A DNA stretch of 64,000 nt from Paenibacillus caui (lineage in GTDB: Bacteria > Bacillota > Bacilli > Paenibacillales > Paenibacillaceae): positions 48,197-112,196 of the forward strand of contig NZ_JAIOGQ010000014.1 of NCBI RefSeq assembly GCF_019904135.1. The letters run 5' to 3'. The notes below the pieces were generated by a model, which did not search any database, was not told where the DNA came from, and saw only the letters and a program-made list of their open reading frames with translations. This document shows, piece after piece, positions 53,186 to 62,397 of this stretch (positions within the stretch are counted from its first letter, which is position 1; each line of letters begins with the position of its first letter). The position numbers and the translations under genes are program-made.

Positions 53186-55471
53186 TTATTGAACCAGATA
53201 GCTGTCCGCTTCCACGCGTTCAGCACCGACTGTGACGGCTTCGTCTGTATAATTGACAATCGCCGATTTTCCGCCTTCGAAGGTCGTACGGTAAACGCCC
53301 GGGCCAAGCTGCTCATGACCGATAATCGCACGGCCCATAATTTCCCGCATCGCATCGTTTAGTGTGTTATATTGCTTCGTCACATCGTCGAGCCAGGAAT
53401 CGAAATTGCCGCTGTACAAGGAATCGAGCACCGTGCCCTTCAGCACATCTCCGTCCCTGGCAATAAAGCGGTATGACGGGTAAGTCCCGGTTTCGATCAG
53501 CTTGAGCATATAATGATCCGGATCGCTGGACAGGTTGACCGGCTCGCTGAATGCGGGAATCAAGCCGCTGACCACAATGCTGTAGAAGGGAACAGTCTCG
53601 TCCTCTACATCAAAATCGCTGGCATACAGGGGGACATCGGTGAGACGATCCGCAAAAGGAAACGTATAGGCTGCGGCGTGCTCAAACATCATACTGAAGT
53701 TGCCCTCGCTTGCCTTTTTAAGGCCGTCCTGCCATAGACTGCCGACCTGATTTTTGGAAAGAGAACGCTTGCGGAAGTCTGAATACATCGTACTGCCCAT
53801 CCCTTGGTAGGCCACGCCGCTCAGACCGTATCGGTTCGCGGACCCCGCGAATTTTTCAAGGGCGCGGGCCACCGATTCCGGTTTAAGCAAATACCAGGGA
53901 CTGATCTTCGGATTTTTCGTTCCATCGCTCAAACGGAATGCATACTGCAAAGCAGGGCCCCTGCTGATTCCCTTGGCGACATCCCAGAATTTATGGAATC
54001 CGTTGCCGCCTTTGTAGTAATGAACCGGATCTACTGCGGGATAGAAAGCAACGCCTTCATCCTTCAGCTCATTCGCCAGCTTCCTGAACTGCTTTTGGCC
54101 GCCCAGGTTCGACTCGGCTTTGACGGACGTAGTCACTTTCCCCCGCAAGCCTCCCGCCTGCCATCCTTCGTACTTGATCAAGAGATTGTTCAGCCCTTTC
54201 TCCTTCAGGACTCCGGCTGCCTTTCGCAGATCCTTGTAGGAGGTGAGCGCTTTAACCGTGCTGTATGGAATACCGAACAAGGTTTCCCGTTTCTTGATTC
54301 CACCAAGGAAGGTCATGAGCAGCGGAATCTGATCCTGCTTCCCTAGCGCCTCGGCGCCCGCACCCTGTTCTTCAGTCAGGTACTCCCGGTATCTGACAGC
54401 CATTCCGGCATAACTGGCCTGATCGCCGCTCAGGAAAAAATACTTCACCTCATACGGAATCGTTCCGAAAAGCGGCTCGGAGGAGCGAACAACCTGTTTT
54501 TCGTTAGCGGTGCCTTCCAGAATCAGGTTCGATTCGGATTCCATCCCGTTCAGATAACTGTAAACGGTGTTGTACTGGTTGTTCTTCCGGCTGACATCTG
54601 CGGTGATGCCTGCCTGGTAAGCTCCTTGATGAATGACCGCCAGAAAGGCGTGATCATTCTTTTTAATTCCGAATACCGGAAGCTTGATGTCCTCCTTCAC
54701 CGCGGTTTGCTGCGTGACCGTGAGCGCCTGGTCAGCCCCGTAGACGCGATCGTTATAGCCTTTATTGATCTGCTTGTTGTTATTGAAACGGATCAAGGCT
54801 CCGCTTCCGTCCGGGACAAACAAATAACCGTCGTCTTTTAGATTGCCGGCCCCAAAGAAAGGCAGCAGGCTTATGTTCACCAGCTTGTATTTAGCCCCCT
54901 GTGTAATCCGGTCCGTCAAAATTTTCGCCGAAAACGAATCATCGCTAATCGTATACTGAACAGGAATGGTCATATCCGCCTTCGGAAAAGTAAACGTGAT
55001 TTCGATGCCTCCGTCGATCTTGCTCCATTCGAATTTCTTGTTCTTGATGCTTCCCGTATAATTGTTCAGCAGGAACGGTTTGGACTGCAGGTCGACGTAC
55101 TCGAGCAGCAGCTGGGAGCGCAAATCCATCTTTTTGGTTCCCTTAGCGATTTTGTCCTCCTTCAAATCTTGAGGGTTGCTGGTCCAAACCTCCCCTGACC
55201 TCAGATCCGTGACCGCAATTTCACCTGTCTGCGAATTAAAATCAAGGGCCAGATTCCGGCTCGCGGCGACGCGCTCCATCCCTTGGGCGCTTACGGCTGC
55301 TGCAGCGGTACTCCGGACAGCGGACGGCGCGGGCGCAGCGGTATTCCGAACTGCGGATGACGCGGGCGAGGCGGCGTGACCCATAGGGCTCCCGTATGCG
55401 GAACAACCGGTTGCCAGGATCAGCCCGAATGCCAGAACGGTCCCTGCAAATGAACGTCTCTTCATCTTCAT
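53186..55471 (-). CDS. DUF5696 lipoprotein
   Basis: A large exported protein of 761 residues. The lipobox ILATGC puts the lipidated Cys at about residue 23, followed by an Ala/Pro/Ser repeat linker (SAVRNTAAPAPSAVRSTAAA). The mature part matches DUF5696 as I know it: a beta-sandwich (about 70-330) then an alpha/beta region (about 375-690) that may be a TIM-barrel-like glycosidase fold, with acidic residues in LIKYEGWQAGG, GVAFYPAVDPVH and SDFDVEDETVPF. No function is established for the family. It stands in one operon with the Yip1, NHL and ABC permease genes, so I infer a surface role in handling the polysaccharide. GGAGG lies 9 nt before ATG 55471. Confidence 0.85.
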   Translation of the reverse strand: MKMKRRSFAGTVLAFGLILATGCSAYGSPMGHAASPASSAVRNTAAPAPSAVRSTAAAAVSAQGMERVAASRNLALDFNSQTGEIAVTDLRSGEVWTSNPQDLKEDKIAKGTKKMDLRSQLLLEYVDLQSKPFLLNNYTGSIKNKKFEWSKIDGGIEITFTFPKADMTIPVQYTISDDSFSAKILTDRITQGAKYKLVNISLLPFFGAGNLKDDGYLFVPDGSGALIRFNNNKQINKGYNDRVYGADQALTVTQQTAVKEDIKLPVFGIKKNDHAFLAVIHQGAYQAGITADVSRKNNQYNTVYSYLNGMESESNLILEGTANEKQVVRSSEPLFGTIPYEVKYFFLSGDQASYAGMAVRYREYLTEEQGAGAEALGKQDQIPLLMTFLGGIKKRETLFGIPYSTVKALTSYKDLRKAAGVLKEKGLNNLLIKYEGWQAGGLRGKVTTSVKAESNLGGQKQFRKLANELKDEGVAFYPAVDPVHYYKGGNGFHKFWDVAKGISRGPALQYAFRLSDGTKNPKISPWYLLKPESVARALEKFAGSANRYGLSGVAYQGMGSTMYSDFRKRSLSKNQVGSLWQDGLKKASEGNFSMMFEHAAAYTFPFADRLTDVPLYASDFDVEDETVPFYSIVVSGLIPAFSEPVNLSSDPDHYMLKLIETGTYPSYRFIARDGDVLKGTVLDSLYSGNFDSWLDDVTKQYNTLNDAMREIMGRAIIGHEQLGPGVYRTTFEGGKSAIVNYTDEAVTVGAERVEADSYLVQ

Positions 55472-55504
55472 CTTCAGCTTCCTCCTTTCTCCACCATGGT
55501 CCGT

Positions 55505-56194
55505 CTAAGCCCGGAACAGTAACTCGTTGTATATCGTATAGAGAAACACATACAGCTGCTGGAACAGCGTATAGAACAATACGGCCAGGAAGACTACGAT
55601 GCCCATGGCGGCAAAGGTAAGAAGGATCGATTGCAAGGTCCTTACAAATCCGTAATCATGAATGATTCCCATGCCGATCACCATCAGAATGCTGCTCCAG
55701 ATCAGGCCGACCACCATCATATAGTACAGAAAGGCGCCCTCTTCCCGAAGCAGCACATTGCTGAAGAAGATCGTGATCAGGGTTGCAATTACATACGGAA
55801 TAAGCGAATAGGCGCTAATAATGACAATTTCGGCTGCCTTCCCTTCGCCTTCCATCCATGTGGCCACCGCCCAGTTGCAGACGACCCACAAAACGAACAG
55901 CACAATGGTCTTGGTGGCGATCAGCCAGACATTCAGAGCGGCGGGGTCCGCATAGTTGAAGATAAATCCTGAATTTTGCCGTTCCATCAAGGCGGAAAGG
56001 AAGAAGACGAACACGATGATTCCGGCTGCCGGGATCGAGCCTTTACGATCTTCTTTAACCGCATAGAAGCCGTCGAACGGATGAATCAGGCAACGCAGCG
56101 GATTGATCTTACCGCGAAACAGCGTGAAGATTCTCATGGTTTGGTCTCTTTGCAGCGGATTGATCTTGCCGCGAAATGGCGTAAAGGCTCTCAT
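55505..56194 (-). CDS. Yip1-family membrane protein with duplicated N-terminus
   Basis: A membrane protein of about 229 residues. The C-terminal part (about 60-225) has five helices in a Yip1-like arrangement (YADPAALNVWLIA, then an amphipathic loop CNWAVATWMEGEG, YSLIPYVIATLI). The N-terminus shows a tandem repeat: MRAFTPFRGKINPL, then MRIFTLFRGKINPL 19 codons later. The 57-nt DNA unit includes the ribosome binding site and start codon, so a second start at ATG 56137 may be used. I choose ATG 56194, which has AAAGGAG 8 nt upstream and overlaps the NHL gene stop by 4 nt. Function unknown; Yip1 proteins are of uncertain role in bacteria. Confidence 0.82.
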   Translation of the reverse strand: MRAFTPFRGKINPLQRDQTMRIFTLFRGKINPLRCLIHPFDGFYAVKEDRKGSIPAAGIIVFVFFLSALMERQNSGFIFNYADPAALNVWLIATKTIVLFVLWVVCNWAVATWMEGEGKAAEIVIISAYSLIPYVIATLITIFFSNVLLREEGAFLYYMMVVGLIWSSILMVIGMGIIHDYGFVRTLQSILLTFAAMGIVVFLAVLFYTLFQQLYVFLYTIYNELLFRA

Positions 56195-56197
56195 GAT
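56080..56197 (-). repeat. 57-nt tandem duplication across a start codon
   Basis: Two diverged copies, about 80% identical, spaced 57 nt apart, each containing a purine-rich ribosome binding site (AAAGGAGACC or AAAGAGACC), an ATG and codons for FRGKINPL. Confidence 0.8.
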
Positions 56198-57660
56198 TTG
56201 GTCTCCTTTCTTTTCTTGATGGTCCAAAAACGCTTAAGCTTCACAGCATAGTAAACAGCGGCGAGCAGCAGAATCAGCGTCATAACGAGCGGCAAATACT
56301 CGCGAACCGCGCGGATCCTGACTTCCGCAAAGGTATCCGAATAACCTGCGTGATCTGCGCCCATCCGGTACTGCTTCATCGCTTGCCCGTACTGCTCATC
56401 CTTCTCGAGCGCCTTCGCGATTCCTATGTTAGCCACGCGGCTGTTCTGATTGCGCCTGGACACTTCCTTCCAGATCTGAGAGGCTTCCTCGTACAGCCCC
56501 TGGTTGTAGAGAACGGTTGCCTTGCGCACCAGCTCGCCGTATTCGCTCAGCTTGAACACGGTAATATTGAGCTTAGCCGTGTCCAGCACCAGCACTTCGC
56601 CATTCCGGTAAGCCACGGCGGTGGGCTGAAGAAATGTTCCTTTCTGGTTGCCGAGGGACCCGAAGACCGCCACCTGGTTGCCTTCCTGGTCATATTCGAA
56701 CACATGTCCGCGCGTCCGGTCGAGCGCGGCGATAAACCCGTCTCCGTCAATGGCAAGATCCACGAAGGAGGTATCCACCTTGACGGATTGCTTCATCGTG
56801 TACTCCCTGTCGCCGAACCGCAGCTCGCCCTGCTCTCCCTTCAGGACATTGTTACCGAGCGGATTCAGCTTCTTGATCTGCTCGCTGGAGTTTTGCGATA
56901 CGATGGTCGTCGTGTAGACGAAATCGTCCCGCCCCAGGTCCAGATTGGAATATTCGATCGGCAGCAGCTTCGCCATGGAATCGCGCTGTTCCTTGGTCAG
57001 CACGCTTTTCCAGAACGACTCAAGCACGACTGCCGGCGTTACCTCCACCTTGTTGCTGCCGAAATAACCGGTAAATTGTCCGCTCGTATCAAACTGCATC
57101 AAACCATAATACTGGCCTTCGGACAGGACATAGATTCGGCCGGCGCTGTCGGCAGCCACCTTTGTCGGCTTAAAGACGAACGCTTTGGGAATGAGCGGAT
57201 GAGCCGGGTTCTTGATGACGAGATCGACCTTGCCGTCTGGCCCTATCCTCAGGACGCGGCCGTTGCCTTTATCGGCAACATACAGCTTTCCTGCAGAGTC
57301 TGCGTAGATGCCGGTCGGGCCTGATAGCTTCGTCTTTTGTCCGTCCATCTCCAGCTCTTCGATAATGCCTGTCTTCTGAAATTTGCCGTTCAGTTTGACG
57401 ATCCGGTTATTCCCGGTATCCGCAATGTAAATCAAACCGTTATTGTCAACGAACATATCCTGGGGCTCATTGAACTGTCCCGCCCCGGCATCCAGGCCCG
57501 TATAGATAGCCTTTGGCAAATAGCTGAGCGGCGCCGCCTTCGATTGGTTCCACTCATTGTAGACATAAGCTGGGTAGGATGCCTCTGCGTTTACCCGGGC
57601 CGTTCCCGCCGCAAGCATGGGAAGCAGAAGGACAGCGGCAAGCAGGATCTTGATCTTCAT
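56191..57660 (-). CDS. NHL-repeat membrane-anchored protein with TPR region
   Basis: 489 residues. Signal peptide (about 1-25), an NHL beta-propeller (about 55-370) with repeats such as PQDMFVDNNGLIYIADTGNNRIVK and PTGIYADSAGKLYVADKGNGRVL, a TPR-like segment (about 380-440: ATVLYNQGLYEEASQIW) and one C-terminal membrane helix (about 455-475) with a basic tail RFWTIKKRKETKS. So it is exported, displaying the propeller outside. Function unknown; NHL propellers often bind partners or polysaccharide. ATG 57660 follows AGGAGG. It couples to the Yip1 gene by ATGA overlap. Confidence 0.85.
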   Translation of the reverse strand: MKIKILLAAVLLLPMLAAGTARVNAEASYPAYVYNEWNQSKAAPLSYLPKAIYTGLDAGAGQFNEPQDMFVDNNGLIYIADTGNNRIVKLNGKFQKTGIIEELEMDGQKTKLSGPTGIYADSAGKLYVADKGNGRVLRIGPDGKVDLVIKNPAHPLIPKAFVFKPTKVAADSAGRIYVLSEGQYYGLMQFDTSGQFTGYFGSNKVEVTPAVVLESFWKSVLTKEQRDSMAKLLPIEYSNLDLGRDDFVYTTTIVSQNSSEQIKKLNPLGNNVLKGEQGELRFGDREYTMKQSVKVDTSFVDLAIDGDGFIAALDRTRGHVFEYDQEGNQVAVFGSLGNQKGTFLQPTAVAYRNGEVLVLDTAKLNITVFKLSEYGELVRKATVLYNQGLYEEASQIWKEVSRRNQNSRVANIGIAKALEKDEQYGQAMKQYRMGADHAGYSDTFAEVRIRAVREYLPLVMTLILLLAAVYYAVKLKRFWTIKKRKETKS

Positions 57661-57673
57661 GTCTTTCCTCCTG

Positions 57674-58543
57674 TCACTTGATTCCCGCAAAAGTCATAGT
57701 TTCGACGACCTTGCGCTGGAGCAAGACGAATATAATAATTGGCGGAATCATCAATATGACCGAAGCCGCAGCGCCCGCGCCCATCCGGGCAATCGGATCG
57801 CTCGCCGCGATCTGCTCAAGCGCCATTTTGAACACCTTGAGCGACTCGCTGTAGATCAGCTCCTTCGGAGCGTAGTTCCACAAGTTTACAAACTGGAAAA
57901 TAACGACCGTCATGACAGCCGGGATGCAGTTCGGCAGCACGATCTGGAAGAACGTTCTGAACTCGTTCGCCCCGTCGATCCGCGAAGCCTCCAGGATGGC
58001 GTCCGGGAGCTGCTCTATGAACTGCTTCATCAGGAACAGTCCCAGCGATGCTCCGATCCAGGGCAGGATCAGCGCTCCGTAAGTGTTGACCAGCTTCAGA
58101 TTGGCCATCAGGATAAACTGCGGAATAAACGTGACCTGCGGCACGAACATCAGGGCCATTACGATGATCGAAAAGAGCGCCTTTTTACCCGGAAACTTGT
58201 GCTTCGCCAAAGGGTAAGCGGCCATGGAAGCGAAGAGCACATGGAATACCGTCCCGAGCACAGCCACGATCACGGTGTTGAAAATATACCGCGTCAGCGG
58301 GACCCACATGTTTGACGCTATTTGAAACAAGCTTTCATAGTTATCGAAGGTTGGCCTTCTGACGATCAGCCTTGGCGGAAACTGCAGCAGCTCATTGATG
58401 GGTTTAAATGACGTTATAAGCGCAAAAATGAACGGAAACGCGGAAAACACGCCTAAAAGGGCAATGATGCCAAATATAATAATGTTCCCGCCAAGGGACC
58501 TTCTAGCTTTGGCCCCGGCTTTCTTCTTTTGGATCCTGAACAT
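57674..58543 (-). CDS. carbohydrate ABC transporter permease, MalG-type (importer 1)
   Basis: Membrane subunit of 289 residues with six helices. EAA loop ILEASRIDGANEFRTFFQI (about 183-201). ATG 58543 follows GGAGGG. It lies 17 nt after the MalF-type gene and 13 nt before the NHL gene. It pairs with the permease at 58561-59460 and the giant binding protein at 59457-62294. Confidence 0.93.
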   Translation of the reverse strand: MFRIQKKKAGAKARRSLGGNIIIFGIIALLGVFSAFPFIFALITSFKPINELLQFPPRLIVRRPTFDNYESLFQIASNMWVPLTRYIFNTVIVAVLGTVFHVLFASMAAYPLAKHKFPGKKALFSIIVMALMFVPQVTFIPQFILMANLKLVNTYGALILPWIGASLGLFLMKQFIEQLPDAILEASRIDGANEFRTFFQIVLPNCIPAVMTVVIFQFVNLWNYAPKELIYSESLKVFKMALEQIAASDPIARMGAGAAASVILMIPPIIIFVLLQRKVVETMTFAGIK

Positions 58544-58560
58544 GTTCTCCCTCCTTAAGG

Positions 58561-59460
58561 TCAGGTGCCGACTTTGCTCAGCAGCTTGCTTACGACCCGG
58601 TTCGTCAGCACCATCATGACAAACAGCACGACAGCCATCGTGGAGGCGTAACCCATTTCATACCGGATCGTCCCGTAGTCCATAATGTGCGTGACCATCG
58701 TCTCGCCCGCATATTCCGTACTCGGAAAGCCGGCCAGCTCGATGGAGACGTCCGCGACACTGAACGACACCACAATCTGCATGACCGCGCCGAACACCAG
58801 TTGCGGAATCATGGACGGAAGCGTAATGTACCACAGCTCCTGAAACCTGTTTTTGATTCCGTCCATCACTCCGGCTTCGTAGAGGCTCCGGTCGATCGTC
58901 TGCAGCCCGGCGACAAAGGCCAGAAAGCTGATGCCAAGGCTCATCCAGAGCTGAACGACAATGAGGATAGGAAGAACATATTTCTGGTCAACCAGCCAGG
59001 CGATGGGATCGCTGATGAAACCGAGATTCATCAATATACCGTTCAAATAACCGTAAGCATCGGAGCTGAAGAACAACCGCCACATCGGATATACGGAAGC
59101 CCCCACTATGGCCGGCAAATAGAAAACGACTGTAGCAATGGAACGGAGCGTTCTGGACAAGTCATTGATCATCCAGGCGACCAGAAAGCTTAGCGCATAG
59201 CTGATCGGTCCCGTTATAAAGGCAAAGAGCATCGTATTCTTCAGCGCAATGATAAAGATGTCGTCGTCGAGGAACAGCCTGATATAGTTGTACCAGCCGA
59301 CGGCGCGGGGCGGCTCGATCATGTTGTAATAGGTGAAGCTGAATACAAAGGACAAGATGACGGGCAATATCGTAAAAAGAATAAAAAATAACAGGTAAGG
59401 CGCCATGAGCAGATAGCTCTCTTTATGCTTTCGTATACTTTTCCATATTCCCGTATTCAT
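58561..59460 (-). CDS. carbohydrate ABC transporter permease, MalF-type (importer 1)
   Basis: Membrane subunit of 299 residues with six helices, N-terminus with LMAPYLLFFILFTILPVIL. EAA loop LYEAGVMDGIKNRFQELWYI (about 204-223). Its ATG overlaps the stop of the binding protein gene by 4 nt (ATGA), so translation is coupled. A GGGGTGG sequence also lies a few bases upstream. No ATPase gene accompanies it. Confidence 0.93.
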   Translation of the reverse strand: MNTGIWKSIRKHKESYLLMAPYLLFFILFTILPVILSFVFSFTYYNMIEPPRAVGWYNYIRLFLDDDIFIIALKNTMLFAFITGPISYALSFLVAWMINDLSRTLRSIATVVFYLPAIVGASVYPMWRLFFSSDAYGYLNGILMNLGFISDPIAWLVDQKYVLPILIVVQLWMSLGISFLAFVAGLQTIDRSLYEAGVMDGIKNRFQELWYITLPSMIPQLVFGAVMQIVVSFSVADVSIELAGFPSTEYAGETMVTHIMDYGTIRYEMGYASTMAVVLFVMMVLTNRVVSKLLSKVGT

Positions 59461-62294
59461 TGATCCACCCCGAATTCATACCGCTTGCGGGTAATTTCCT
59501 CATTGATCTGCTTGTTCCAGAAATAGAGCGATTCGCGCGGATTTTTCCACTGGAATACAACGCTGCGGAAGGCGTTGTCGATATTCCGGGAAGTGTAATA
59601 GCCGCCCGGCAGCTCCGGAACTTCCTCCACCTGTTTCCACTGCTCCATCAAAACCGTTTGCTCGCTTCGGCTCCATGGCGTTGCCGCGAATGCTTCGATA
59701 TTGGCTGGCGTACGCCGGCCCAGAACGCCCATTTCGTTCTCCAGCTCTTTGACAAATTGGCTTTGCGTCTCCGGGCTGTTCCACCACTGCATGAATTTCC
59801 AGGCAGCTTCTTTGTTCTTTGCATTTTTGAGAATAATGCCTGCCGTGCCATTGGCCGCACTGATTCGATTAATGCTGCCGTCCGGCTCTCTTACTCCAGG
59901 GATCGGAGCCATCTTCCACGTTCCATCAATTTCGGGCGCAACTGCCACCAGCGTGTTATACAATTTGTAGCTGGTAATCACAATCGGCATTTCCCCGCTC
60001 CAAAACCGGTTAAAATCGTTCTTGTACAGCGGGTAGTCATACAAGTTGTAGAAATCGGTCCACTGCTTGAACGCCTTGTAAGCTGTCTGTTCATTGAATC
60101 TTGTTGACGTATGCTGATCGTTGTAGACTCCGCTGTCGTGCTGCATGAGCAAGGTCGGGAACAAATTCAGAAGACCCATGCCCTGATTGAGCAGCGCATA
60201 CGCGTCCAGGCTTTCGTAAGGAAGCCCGATCTGAAGGTTGTTATTTTGCAGGACCGGAGCGATCTTCATGAGGTCATCCCAGGTTTCGGGCGCCTTGAGA
60301 CCCAGTTCCTTCAGGACGTCCTCCCGGTAGAACATCATGAAAAACTGCTGCTCATCCGGAATCGCAAAAGTATGGTTCTCGTACTTGTAAGGATCGAAAG
60401 CGGTTGGCATATACTCCTTCGTCATAGTTTCAAAGCCACCAAACTGGTCCAGCGGCTCGAGCGCGCCGCGAATCGCCAAATTCATCGTATCTCCCCGGTT
60501 CGTGAACAGGTTGATGTCCGGTCCCACCCCGGCCATGACCGCTTTGACCAAAGCGTCCTTCACGAGGTTCAGGTTGACGCTGATCCCTGTCTCGGGCGTG
60601 AACGATTCCTGGATCATCCGGTTCAAAACATAAGCCTGGTCGCGGCCAAGGCCGATCCACACATCAAGGGGTTTGCTGGCCGCCCTTTTGTCCTCCGCGC
60701 CGATCGTGTCGTAATTCTGCATAAAGGAGCCGCTAAAGGCTCTCATCTCATGGACAGCGCTTTCAGCAAAATTAGCGTCGCCTCTCGGAGCTGCGTGATC
60801 CGGTGAAGCCGTATATAAATAGTCCAGTTCCAGCGGCTGGCTTTTAACAGTCAGAATCCAGTCCGCCACTCCGGTAACATTGCTTTTGTAAGCATCAAGC
60901 CGTTTCGGAATGGTATCGGGACGCTCGACAAAACTGTCCAGCTGCAGCGCCAGCATCCGGAAGGTCGAGGAACCGGCGTTCTTCTGTGCCGACATGTGAT
61001 CCAGCGCGTCCGCTTCCTTCTTCAATCCTGCGGATAACCGCTTGAACTCGCCGGTCAGCTCAGGAATACTCTTATCCAGATCGTAATCCCGGTAAGGGTC
61101 CGGCGTTACGCCCGTGATCATGACGATTTTCCGGTAAATCTGGTTCATGTCGAAAACCATGCCCTGCACGTTCCGCAGAGATTCCGCCAGTTCTCCGAGC
61201 GTTACTTCCATTTTGATCTCATGGGTTCCTTTCGTTAAATAAAACCGGTAAGGCTCGCCGTTCTCATCGCCAAGGTCTTTGATCTTCCAGGCGGTATCAT
61301 AATAAAACCGGACATGCTCAAGCTCGGAAAAAGGCACCTGACCGTCCAGGTATATTTTTCTGGAGACAAAAGATCCCTTTACCCGGTTCTGGTGATAGCG
61401 CATCCCGATCTTGTACCAGCCGTCCTGCGGAGCCTCGACTTCCCAACTGATCCACTGCCCCGCCACATCCCAATTGCCGCCCCCGATCGTATTCATCCGG
61501 ATCTTTACCGGATTGTACGGCTCTGTCAGCGGACTTGAACGGTCCGTTGTCGGAAAAAGGCCTGCCGCCGACTTCAAATAGGGGGATTCCGCCTGAACGG
61601 TTTGAAAATAATTTTTGTCCGGCGCACCGCTGCCGTTCCCTTTATGCTGCTGGACATAATCCGCGTAGCTCAGAGGTTTCTTCACCTCGGTCAAACGCAG
61701 GTAATCGAGCATCGCAGACTCGCGGCTGTTTGTCAGCTTGATCGTATGCCTGCCGGCAGCGAGATCCAGCTTCAACGTTCCGTCACCCAGTTCATCCGCC
61801 TCACGCACCATCGTCTCAAGCCATATATTTTCTTCAACCTGCTTCGGCCTGAGCTCATTTCCATCCGTTTTCTTTACCGCCGCCGAGGCGTCTTTCCACG
61901 CGCGGTTCAATGTAAACGGTTTCTGACCTCCCAGCACCTTACCGTCAAGCGTCATCGAAAACTCGATATCCTGTCCGTTGCCCTTAAGCGGATAGTAGCC
62001 GATCGAGACTTCATACTGCCCGCTGGCAGGAACATCAACGTTCCATGCCACCGAGCCGCCTTCCTCCCATTTGACCACTTCGCTTCGCTCTTTCCATTCC
62101 GCAACAACAGGCGAAGCGGACAGGTTGCTGTCCTTCGCATAAGCCATGATCCCGGTGTTCGGACGCTGCGGCTGCTTGTAAATATAGGCCGGAGGAGACG
62201 CTATCTCCTTTTCGGAAAAAGTTAGAATACTGATCACGGCCAAAAGCACCACCAAGCCAGCACAACCGGCAATTGCAATCATCCATTTTTTCAT
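59457..62294 (-). CDS. giant membrane-anchored solute-binding protein with N-terminal carbohydrate-binding-like modules
   Basis: 945 residues, about twice a normal binding protein. A single N-terminal membrane helix (about 5-26; an AGC at 9-11 is too early for a good lipobox) anchors it. Two jelly-roll-like modules follow (about 48-207, with VDVPASGQYEVSIGYYPLKG and YLRLTEV; about 225-395, with WISWEVEAPQDGWYKIGMRY), resembling CBM6/CBM35 types. A linker with helices then leads to an SBP_bac_1 domain (about 540-930: LDVWIGLGRDQAYVLNRM, APETWDDLMKIAP). The role is probably to capture and deliver a polysaccharide fragment to the permeases that follow. First gene of the operon, behind a strong promoter with an overlapping operator. 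Confidence 0.88.
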   Translation of the reverse strand: MKKWMIAIAGCAGLVVLLAVISILTFSEKEIASPPAYIYKQPQRPNTGIMAYAKDSNLSASPVVAEWKERSEVVKWEEGGSVAWNVDVPASGQYEVSIGYYPLKGNGQDIEFSMTLDGKVLGGQKPFTLNRAWKDASAAVKKTDGNELRPKQVEENIWLETMVREADELGDGTLKLDLAAGRHTIKLTNSRESAMLDYLRLTEVKKPLSYADYVQQHKGNGSGAPDKNYFQTVQAESPYLKSAAGLFPTTDRSSPLTEPYNPVKIRMNTIGGGNWDVAGQWISWEVEAPQDGWYKIGMRYHQNRVKGSFVSRKIYLDGQVPFSELEHVRFYYDTAWKIKDLGDENGEPYRFYLTKGTHEIKMEVTLGELAESLRNVQGMVFDMNQIYRKIVMITGVTPDPYRDYDLDKSIPELTGEFKRLSAGLKKEADALDHMSAQKNAGSSTFRMLALQLDSFVERPDTIPKRLDAYKSNVTGVADWILTVKSQPLELDYLYTASPDHAAPRGDANFAESAVHEMRAFSGSFMQNYDTIGAEDKRAASKPLDVWIGLGRDQAYVLNRMIQESFTPETGISVNLNLVKDALVKAVMAGVGPDINLFTNRGDTMNLAIRGALEPLDQFGGFETMTKEYMPTAFDPYKYENHTFAIPDEQQFFMMFYREDVLKELGLKAPETWDDLMKIAPVLQNNNLQIGLPYESLDAYALLNQGMGLLNLFPTLLMQHDSGVYNDQHTSTRFNEQTAYKAFKQWTDFYNLYDYPLYKNDFNRFWSGEMPIVITSYKLYNTLVAVAPEIDGTWKMAPIPGVREPDGSINRISAANGTAGIILKNAKNKEAAWKFMQWWNSPETQSQFVKELENEMGVLGRRTPANIEAFAATPWSRSEQTVLMEQWKQVEEVPELPGGYYTSRNIDNAFRSVVFQWKNPRESLYFWNKQINEEITRKRYEFGVDQ

Positions 62295-62349
62295 CTCGGC
62301 CTACCCCCGGAAACGTTATGCACTTATTGTGCATATATTAAACATTTGC

Positions 62350-62378
62350 TTTACATAAAGCATTACATAATGTAAACA
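62350..62378. repeat. inverted TTTACAT repeats, candidate operator
   Basis: TTTACAT and ATGTAAA face each other across 13 nt, with a nested perfect 13-bp palindrome TTACATAATGTAA at 62363-62375. This lies just downstream of the operon promoter; related TTTACA copies flank the regulator promoter. Confidence 0.5.
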
Positions 62379-62397
62379 TTTATGTGTGCACAAGCGA

